Assembly: GCA_026182355.1 (NCBI GenBank)
Contig: JAPFBL010000164.1
Coordinates: 186,001 to 250,000, forward strand
Direction of reading: 5' to 3'
DNA: 64,000 bases
From: Hermatobates lingyangjiaoensis
Lineage: Eukaryota > Arthropoda > Insecta > Hemiptera > Hermatobatidae
The notes under the pieces are model-generated. The model was not told the origin of the DNA. It worked only from the letters and a program-made list of their open reading frames with translations, and ran no database searches. The position numbers and the translations under genes are program-made. Shown piece by piece: positions 56,191-64,000 of this stretch (the first letter of the stretch is position 1; the number at the start of each line of letters is the position of its first letter).

Positions 56191-56799
56191 TTCCAAATAA
56201 AACAATATTTTAAAATCAACATCTTAAACATATCTTAATTAAAGATATGTTAATAAACAACTTTTGCTATTAATTTCTAAAAATAAATTTAGGCAGAAAA
56301 TAAAAAAGAGCAATGTAAAACTTTGAAATATTAGATCCTTAAGAGAAACTAATGAGAACATAGTACCAGACGTATTATTGCTAATGTTTGAAGATTTTAC
56401 AGGTCAGCTCGATTTGTATTTGGTATGGACTACTAATTGTGTACCATATTCAGTAGCGATGCAACTATTTTTGCCTCCTGGGGCGGTCGTAAGATCCCCC
56501 TCCCCTGTGGTCTTTGATAAACCGTTTACCTTTGAAACTCCAGAAAGGCCTCAAAACATTTATTTTCATTGAATTACAATCAAGGATTTAGTTTTATCCT
56601 TATCAAGGAAAAATCCTTATAAAAACAGTATTAAGTAAAAGTAACATGCATGACTGGTTTCAGAGTTAAATTATTAATAATTATTTATGTAAATAATAAT
56701 ATTTATAATAATGACCAGTAATACCTGTGCTGACAGTTTAAGGACTACCATACGACTCTTTATAGCTTTTCGACCACTGATTCTTAAAATTGAAAATAT

Positions 56800-56985
56800 A
56801 TTTCTTGAGTATTTGGTCCAAAGAATTAACTACTTTTGATTACACACCGACGTTTCGCCGAAAATTGTTTGGCATTTTTTTTTTTAAAAAAAAAGCCTTG
56901 AAAATGTTGAACAACTTTCAGCGAAACATTATCAAGGGCAGTTAATTCTTTGGACTAAATCCTCAAAAAACCTACTTTAAATTGT
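56800..56985. repeat. Imperfect palindrome with PLE-like core
   Basis: Outer arms tggtccaaagaattaact and agttaattctttggacta are complementary. Inside are cgacgtttcgccgaaaatt and ctttcagcgaaacattatca, separated by T and A runs (56873-56893). The terminal phrase resembles other PLE pseudo-LTR hairpins, but I cannot fold a convincing hammerhead. Confidence 0.5.
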
Positions 56986-57939
56986 AAGTACATAATAATA
57001 TATTACTGTATTAATACCAACTCTGGCTATTATGGGAGACAAATATTTGAATTTTGAAGATCTGTGTCTCCAAAAATGAGCTTGCGTGTCAGCACTGACA
57101 CACGTGTCAAGGGTTTGCCATCACTGGTCTAGCAGGAGTGCTTGAGTCTAGCGGAAAGAGACTTAAACTTTCAGTTGGGCTACCTAGAAATGTGCAGAGT
57201 AAGTGATTGCTGACAGAAAATAGTAAACCTTCTCTCAGTACTAGGCTACATTCTTATACATCTTTATATCTTTTCCTTATTTCATGTATCCTTGACCAAA
57301 CAAGTCCTTCTCATATTGCAACCTCGTATTATGAAGTTGTCAACTAAAAAACAGATAACTTCCTTAACACGCAGTAAATATCAGTAATAATATCAGATTC
57401 AAATAAATAAACTCGACTAAGGTTCAAATTTCTTTTTTTTTTAATGGAAAAAAAATGTATGAATTTATAATATAGCATTACAGAGTGATAAACATCTATT
57501 TGAAATAAGAATATTGGATTTTTAGTTGATGACTGGCCGGGGTTAGGGCTCTACCCTTCAAACTCATTAATAAGTCTTATCTCTGAGACATCTGACACTT
57601 GACCGTTAGTGTGAACTTTAAACAGAGACGCAGACGTCAGAATAACAAAACAAAAAAAAAACTGAATGTTTCCCTTGAATCGTATTTAATCAACAAGCCA
57701 TGTTTGCAGGATTCAAATATTAATAAACTATACTGATGATGTAATGTTTTATATTTGTGTCTTTACTATAAGAAGATGTATAATGCATTTTAAATTAATT
57801 ATATTATAACGAAATCGTGACATATTATTTTACGTTTTGATTTTCTTTTATTTTTACAAATAACTTTATCTTTTCTAAACTGTCATAATTTAATTTGGTG
57901 GTCACAAGTCAGCTGATGACCAATAGCCAGCAAGTAGGT

Positions 57940-58268
57940 TAGGTTAGGTTAGCTTGCAGTGGCAGTTCCACAAGGGAACACACTTAGGCCGAGCATTAGC
58001 CCTTTGTGATACCACACAATGAAGATTGATTCTACAGTGGGAGTCCTAAATTTTGCCTAACTCAAGTGTATTTAGAGTAGGGATCTTTAACGAGTGCCTG
58101 ACATCGTACAGGCTCGGGACCGACGGTTTAACGTCCTTCTCCGAGGGACGACGCGCTCAGATTTATTCACCTCCCGCGTGAATAAATCGAGGGCCAGGTG
58201 AGGATCGAACTCCGGTCCTATCAGTTCAGAGGCGAGCACGTAACCACTGAGCTAGCCTGACCCCCTTA
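57940..58268 (-). mobile_element. tRNA-derived SINE, most complete (minus)
   Basis: On minus the head reads GGTCAGGCTAGCTCAGTGGT ... GAGTTCGATCC, with near-consensus A box (TAGCTCAGTGG) and B box (GTTCGATCC). Then the family body, ending in GGAACTGCCACTGC and a tail of three CTAAC/CCTAA repeats. A tRNA gene is ruled out by the long non-tRNA body and lack of a closing acceptor stem. Confidence 0.88.
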
Positions 58269-58429
58269 GCCAGCAAGTAACACATTCACCGTTTTCCTTA
58301 TGAATTTATATAAAAAACTCCAGCGGTTGCCTATGAGAACCACATGTCATTTATTTTCTTAATCGTAAGCTCACTACATTCAGTGTATGTGAATGTGTAT
58401 ATGGAGGAGGGAGAGGGGCAAGGAGAATA

Positions 58430-58572
58430 AATCAGGGAAGTCGTCCCTCGGAGAGAACGTTAAGCCATCGGTCCCGAGCCTGTAACGATGTCAGGTACTC
58501 GTTAAAGATCTCTACTCGAAATGCACTTGATTTAGGCAAAATTTAGGACTCCCAATGTAGAATCTGTAGAAT
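58430..58572 (+). mobile_element. SINE fragment
   Basis: Contains ccctcggagagaacgttaag, cccgagcctgtaacgatgtc and aggcaaaatttaggactccc. Head and tail are missing. Confidence 0.7.
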
Positions 58573-58685
58573 CACCGATGAAACAAAAAGCCGGTAAACG
58601 GCTGACGTTATCACCCGTTAGGGAATCGTTTTAAAAAATGGAGGACGGGGGCTTGTGTGTAGAATATGTATGATGTGTAGTGTGT

Positions 58686-58802
<117 letters not shown>

Positions 58803-59406
58803 TTTTTCCTCACGGGCAGTAATCCCTGCCTTGAGAGAGTTTATTTATTGCAGCATGTTTCACAATTAATACTACATGCAATTGACTTCTTGCGACTATA
58901 CATATGTACTTCTAAACTTATTCTAAGTTTTTTACATAACTTATAGTATTAGTATAATATTAGTACATCTAATATTACTCTGATTATGTTAGATGTACTA
59001 ACATAATATACAAAGATATTCATTTACACCATGTGTGTTGCTTTGTGTGTATATGTGGGTTTTTGATTGAGTTTTATGTTAGTACATTTTGATTTGAATA
59101 TTTCTTAATCAATTTTTTCTGCTAAACCTATTCTCTTATTAGTTTTACTAATTTAGATATAGAGCTGATCATAAACGTCTTCTAATTCGAGATCTTCGAT
59201 ATATAATAACTTCTTTTTTTGCCTGTATGGAGTAAGGCGGATACTAATTTCTAATAATTTTGTATAAATTGAACATTTTGAACAAACGAATTAATCAATC
59301 CGAAATAAATAAGCAAACATCACATCCATTAAACTTTAACTATGCTGAATGTGTGAATAAATGTGTTTGTATGGGCGTTTGGTTTGCATGTATTTAATGT
59401 GTTTGT

Positions 59407-59407
<1 letters not shown>

Positions 59408-59469
<62 letters not shown>
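59408..59469. repeat. (GT)n microsatellite
   Basis: About 31 GT units. Confidence 0.97.
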
Positions 59470-59471
<2 letters not shown>

Positions 59472-60663
59472 TCTGTATGTGTGTGTTTGTGACTCTTCAC
59501 TTATCCAATATTATTGTTGCATCTGTCAAAATAGATTGAACAACAATCGTAAGATAAGTCCTTGATGATGTAATAGACGTCTGATCTACCCTGACTGACA
59601 TCAGGCACCCTACCACCGTCGGTAAACAAATTAAAAAAAAAACGGTCTGGAGGGAAAATAAAAGAAAGTGCATTTTATTGATATGAAACGCGTTTATTTA
59701 ATATATAACTCATATGAAATTATCAAAAACATTTCAATTTTAGTATGATTACCTATTGTAGCATATATTGTATTTTTTAAACTACTATATTTTAGTGGGT
59801 TATTTAAAAAATATAAACAAACACAACCTGATTTGTGTGATTCTCAATCTGTTATTTAAATCAATCATTTAAATTTTCCATTGAAATCTTCAACAATTTT
59901 ACGAATTCTGAAATCCAATCATTTTAATATTTACCTCTAATGCAGAATTTACAAAGAAAACAAAGAATCAGTACAATTCAATTGATAAATACTTACTTTG
60001 ATGTTATTTTTGATAATACTAACCTCAAAAGACAAAGTTGTCCAGAACAATAAATAAAAATAGTATGTTTAACAAATTACAGTTCATAGCAATTTTCATT
60101 ATGTTATAAATTTTAATTTGGTTTAACATAAATGGTTTTCGAGAATTTATGTAAATTGAATAATTATTTCAATATTTTCTGTCAGCTGAAACGTGATATA
60201 TATTGATGTGTCAACATATAATATGTAAAAAACAAAAAAAAAGTATAAAACATTTTTATTTAAAAAAATACATATAAAAAATAATACAGTGGCCCGTTTA
60301 TTAATAGTTTATTTGCAGTTAATTAATAAATGGAATTGTCACTTTTAATTATTCGAATATAAAAAGGAGTTTAATATATTAAATAAAGATAAATTATATG
60401 TGGCTAATTAAAATAGCGTGTCATACTTAAACCTATTTATTTTCTATAGACAGTTGTATTTTGGGAGCATAATTTATTTTGGTCTTACAGGCTCGCATCT
60501 TCTTAGTCTCCCACTAGGTATACGTCTTGTTTTATTTCGTAGGTACTAGGTAAGGAGGTAGTTTTTATTACAGTAATATAATTAACAACCTCTGTGGTGC
60601 TAACAATTATAATTATAACTAATAATTATAACTTTTTATTCAAGTAAAAAGTAATTGAATTGA

Positions 60664-60960
60664 TAGGTTAGGTTACAGTGCAATCCCACAAGGGAACACA
60701 CATATACCGAAAATTCAGAATATTCCTTTTCATTGTGAGTCCTAAATTTTGCTTAACTCAAGTGTATTTAGAAATAGGGATCTTTAACGAGTACCTGAAA
60801 TCATACAGGCTCGGATGGCTTAACGTCCTCTCCGATGGACAACGTGCTCTGATTTATTCACCTCCGTGAATAATTTGAGGACCAGAGTAGGTATTGAACC
60901 GTAGGTTTGCCATTCCAGAGACGAGCACGTTGCCACCAGGCTAACCTGGCTCCCCCAACT
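60664..60960 (-). mobile_element. tRNA-derived SINE (minus)
   Basis: On plus it starts taggttaggttacagtgcaa (tail complement), then aagggaacacacatat, ctcaagtgtatttagaaata, cgagtacctgaaatcataca, and ends acgagcacgttgccaccagg, ctaacctggctccc (A-box side). Confidence 0.85.
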
Positions 60961-61074
60961 GAATATCTTATTTTTAATAAGAACTCAAAAATAAAAAAAT
61001 TGCAATCTCAAAAAGGCTCTAATCTTATTAAGTCTTTAATTTAATTTTACATTTCAGTAAGAAGGCATTAAATA

Positions 61075-61225
61075 AAGAAAGTAAAGTACGTAAATATAGT
61101 AAGTGAAGTAAGAAGTAAAGTAAATGAATGAAGTAAAGTAAGCAAGTTAAGTAAGGGAGTAAAGTAAATAAGTGAAATAAGTAGAAAGTCAAGGAAGTAA
61201 TTAATGTAAGTAAGGTAAGTGAATT
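61075..61225. repeat. Degenerate (AAGT)n tract
   Basis: About 150 bp of aagtaagtaaag-type repeats. The minus-strand leucine/threonine-rich frame is an artefact. Confidence 0.85.
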
Positions 61226-62159
61226 CGATTATGACGCTATAAAACGTTAGCACGTGGCGTCAAGTGGTGTGACCTAGTTATGCACTTCTCAGTGGCGGCC
61301 ACTCCAACGTATCCTCACATATTTTCTTATCTTCGCATATTCAGACCACTTAATATTTCTACTCAACATGCATTTATTTGTCAATTAAATATGCATTTTT
61401 TTTTTGTTAATTTTTAGGCGAAATAAATAAAATATATGGTTGATTTGAGTTTGATGTTATTGTTTTATGAATCAATTCTTCTTAGATATCATATTGATTC
61501 ATTGAAATATCTTTAAATTTCTTTTCTGAACATATAAATAAAAATTCTTTTTCCATCAATTCTGATAAAAATTTTCTAAATATAAACAAATCCAACAACT
61601 ACAGCAGGTTAATTTATTATTTAAAGTTGATTTTTCAGTTTTTATGGCTATATTGCGATTTGCGGTAATCAGAATTTCTTGAAATTTATTTATAACTTAC
61701 TACGATTTGTTGATTTTTTTAACAAACATTCATTGTTTTATAGTTAACATAGTCGTTTAGCACAGAAAAATAAGTAACTCGTACATATCTTTTCTTACAT
61801 GTAATTTTATAGAGAATATTGACCTCACAGTTTTTTACATTTCATTGCAAAAAAAAAATACCTTTTCGGTTATTTTAAAATTCTTACTTTTTTTCAGTTC
61901 ATAATAACAGAAAATTTCAACACTCTAGAACTAGTAATTCGGGAAGAAAAAGTACTGTCTAAAATTACATTTTGTTAAAAATAGTAAATTTACCAGAAAT
62001 ATTGCGCCCTTGGATGCAATATTGCCCACAGTTCACAATATGCAATACAGTTCACATCTAAACTGTAAGGCCAATTTTTGAATGAAATATGATGTTGAAA
62101 CATTAAACGGTGTGGCCTGTAATGTGCACAAAATTTTGGATACACATACACACGGACTG

Positions 62160-62192
62160 TTTATATATATTATATATATATATATATATATA
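62160..62192. repeat. (TA)n microsatellite
   Basis: Left boundary of the family B pseudo-LTR pair. Confidence 0.9.
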
Positions 62193-62276
62193 CAATTATA
62201 AATAACGGTCCAGCGGACTTTTTTAAAATAAAATAAATTCAAAACGAAGGAAACACACAGAAAGACACAGACATAA

Positions 62277-62318
62277 CTCACATCGATATTTCGACCATCG
62301 TCGTCATCAGGAGGTGTG
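62277..62318 (-). ncRNA. Hammerhead-like motif (family B, minus arm)
   Basis: Mirror of the plus motif at 62403-62444 with the same bases in stem I (CACACCTC/GATGTGAG), stem II (GAC-GATG-GTC) and core. Confidence 0.65.
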
Positions 62319-62402
62319 AAGAGCGAAGAGCGAAGAGTCCTGCAGGAAGACAGGCCTAGAGTACCGCCCTGTCTTCCTGCGGGACTCTTCGCTCTTCGCT
62401 CT

Positions 62403-62444
62403 CACACCTCCTGATGACGACGATGGTCGAAATATCGATGTGAG
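62403..62444 (+). ncRNA. Hammerhead-like motif (family B, plus arm)
   Basis: CACACCTC (62403-62410), CTGATGA (62411-62417), C, GAC-GATG-GTC, GAAA (62429-62432), TATC, GATGTGAG (62437-62444). Stem I pairs at 6 of 8 positions around two mismatches. ATAT is self-complementary, and cleavage would fall after UC at 62436. All conserved core bases of the hammerhead are present. One unpaired C precedes stem II. Confidence 0.7.
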
Positions 62445-62501
62445 TTATGTCTGTGTCTTTCTGTGTGTTTCCTTCGTTTTAAAATTTTATTTTTATTGTA
62501 A

Positions 62502-62539
<38 letters not shown>

Positions 62540-62540
<1 letters not shown>

Positions 62541-64000
62541 AGAAGAAGAAGGAAAGACAATCCAAACTAGACATAGAGAAGTTCAAAATCGAAGAACAGT
62601 AACGCACAGATAAAAGTTATAATTGAATATTAAATGATATAATAGCTCTAATAATTTCATATTATTCAAATCAGTATAAAATGAATTACTAAAAATTAAA
62701 ATATAATAAAGCTTTGAATTTATACGCATGATAAATATTTTTAAACCTTTGTTAAATATTATAATTCAAATTTTGGTAATAATAATTTGAAATAATTCTA
62801 TAATTAGCTAAAACATACTGTAGTACTTAAATTTTTATATGAGATAGATTATACTTTCCTTGTAAATTAAGTGAAAAGCAGTTAGTTAATATTTATTTGT
62901 CAACAATTGTTGTTTCCCGTTTACAACATTTTTCAAAAATTTTACTTTATTGACATTGAAGGAAATAGTAAAATCTTCATTGTGTGTATAGTAATTTTAA
63001 TTTTCATTAAACGAGTAGAATTGTCTTAATAATAGATTAGTTTTAAAAACACTTGCTAGAGCGCAGCATAATACGGTCAGATGGTTGGTTGCAAACTTTC
63101 AAATCTCTTCTTCTCTTTTAAATAATGATTTTTCCATGTCTCATTATTCTAAATTTAATTATCCTTAGCAAGAAATAGAAATTAATTAAGCTTGTTTGAG
63201 TATGTCATTGAAAATGTTCACTAAAGGTGAGGGAAATTAAATGAATTTGTTACTTTATCTTGATATGAATTGAGCCCGTATATGACTTCAAATCATTTTT
63301 CCCAATCATTAAGTCAAACTGAACTCTGTTACTCTTGTTTCCTTTTCCAAGTTTGTTTTTCATAAATTCTGACTCTTTTTCCAAGGATCGTTTAAAACAC
63401 AGCTTCAAGCAATACTGTATCAATAATTTAATTAAAGCCTGCTGGTCTTAAAACTTCACATTATTCTCCAGTATTGCATTGATTGATATAGTCTTTTTAA
63501 TGTTTACATTATTTACATTTTTACTTTAGTTCTTCGCTCCATATGTGGTTCACACTTTTGGAATCCCTGTAGTAAAGACATTGATACTTAAGCAAATGCT
63601 TTAAAGAATTAAAAAATTAGAAGGTCTTATGATTTTTTTATACCATTTTTTATTTTTTAACTTAGTAAAGATTATACAAAACAAAATTATAATTCCCCAA
63701 TCTTGTGAAAGGTTTAGTTTTAGGTATTTATGGAACAAAGATAAAGTTTTTATTTATATTTTTCAGTTCAAAATTTGATTTTTTATTATTTCACTCAGCA
63801 TATTAACTAAACAAAAATATGGTAGATATTGAGGATGAATATGAGTCTGATAGAAAGACCTACGATATGTTTTATAGGTTTTATTAAAGAGAAATTTAAA
63901 TTCCATGCATATATCACTGAGAATGACGTTTAATTTTAAATGAGGAACAAGATAAAAAGATAAGTGAATACTGAAAGCAACACAAGTGCGTACTCGTGAT
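62540..64000. other. AT-rich DNA without recognised features
   Basis: About 1.4 kb of low-complexity AT-rich sequence. A short relic of the family C outer terminus (ggaaagacaatccaaactag, near 62553) precedes it. I see no ORF, RNA gene or repeat beyond that. Confidence 0.5.

Larger units (their letters stand above)
62199..62500. repeat. Inverted PLE pseudo-LTR pair (family B), best preserved
   Basis: Arms about 62215-62352 and 62362-62490 are nearly perfectly complementary over more than 110 bp, including gagcgaagagtcc and the core. Only about 10 bp separate them. (TA)n follows at 62509-62536. Confidence 0.9.

Noticed and set aside
56378..56600. Possible PLE relic sharing ERPQNIYFH...ITIKDL with 41140-41200
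   Set aside because: Short DNA similarity exists between the two sites (and 48815-48845), but I could not tie it to a PLE domain, so no call was made.
56860..56965. Hammerhead in the 56.8-57.0 kb palindrome (TTGATAA ... GAAA)
   Set aside because: GAAAC pairs with GTTTC in the would-be core, so no consistent hammerhead folding with a proper stem II could be drawn.
58180..58268. A tRNA gene on minus
   Set aside because: A and B boxes are present, but there is no proper acceptor-stem closure and the sequence continues into the SINE body seen in other copies.

Overview
The window looks like gene-poor, repeat-dense nuclear DNA of an AT-rich invertebrate animal. No host protein-coding gene, rRNA gene or functional tRNA gene could be supported. 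An arthropod is my best guess, because a tRNA-derived SINE carries a CCTAA-type tail and a cox2-like mitochondrial insert reads TGA as Trp, but the taxon is not proven. Almost everything recognisable is a transposable element, its decay product, or a simple repeat. Dozens of (TA)n tracts mark element boundaries.

The dominant players are Penelope-like elements (PLEs: reverse transcriptase plus GIY-YIG endonuclease). The best copy lies at 18.6-20.8 kb. It has a pseudo-LTR, then an ORF with RT motifs (LDVEALFTN, GVAMGSPLG, RYIDD) and a C-terminal GIY-YIG domain, broken by a few frameshifts and stops, then a second pseudo-LTR that runs again into the start of the ORF. Further PLE coding relics lie at 8.4-9.3, 12.5-13.2, 13.7-13.9, 25.8-26.2, 40.9-41.2, 42.7-42.9, 44.3-45.2 and 55.3 kb.

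The most interesting layer is non-coding. Across the window many PLE pseudo-LTR fragments carry a motif that fits a small type-I hammerhead ribozyme: CTGANGA, a short stem-loop, GAAA, a very short self-complementary stem III, a cleavage dinucleotide, and a stem I strand pairing with bases before CTGANGA. At least eight families differ in primary sequence but keep the architecture. They vary at the one free core position (N7) and use different but paired stem II arms. Many occur as head-to-head inverted pairs flanked by (TA)n (7.8-8.1, 15.6-15.9, 25.1-25.3, 33.3-33.6, 38.6-38.8, 44.1-44.25 and 62.2-62.5 kb). Hammerheads in PLEs are known from the literature, so the class is not new. Their density and diversity here, a candidate non-autonomous hammerhead element at 48.9-49.5 kb with a compensatory-looking core change, and the inverted-pair organisation are the parts worth following.

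Other contents are a cox2 NUMT (9.76-10.01 kb), two hAT elements (30.6-32.0 kb decayed; 34.3-35.1 kb with TIRs and a dimerisation domain), a TA-flanked MITE nested inside an older MITE (39.9-40.4 kb) with an un-nested relative at 54.1-54.8 kb, a terminal-inverted-repeat element (10.5-11.0 kb), a non-LTR retrotransposon tail (11.4-11.6 kb), and about nine copies or pieces of one tRNA-derived SINE (2.3, 3.9, 32.4, 51.8, 53.2, 55.9, 57.9, 58.4, 60.7 kb). There are also two minisatellites (46 bp unit at 17.3-17.9 kb; about 18 bp unit at 21.1-21.4 kb), a 5.6 kb degenerate tandem array (33.9-39.5 kb) with an internal triplication, and long GT/GA/TA microsatellites. Stretches not listed (for example 4.5-7.4, 27.7-29.7, 49.9-51.6 and 62.6-64.0 kb) are AT-rich DNA in which I see nothing I can name.
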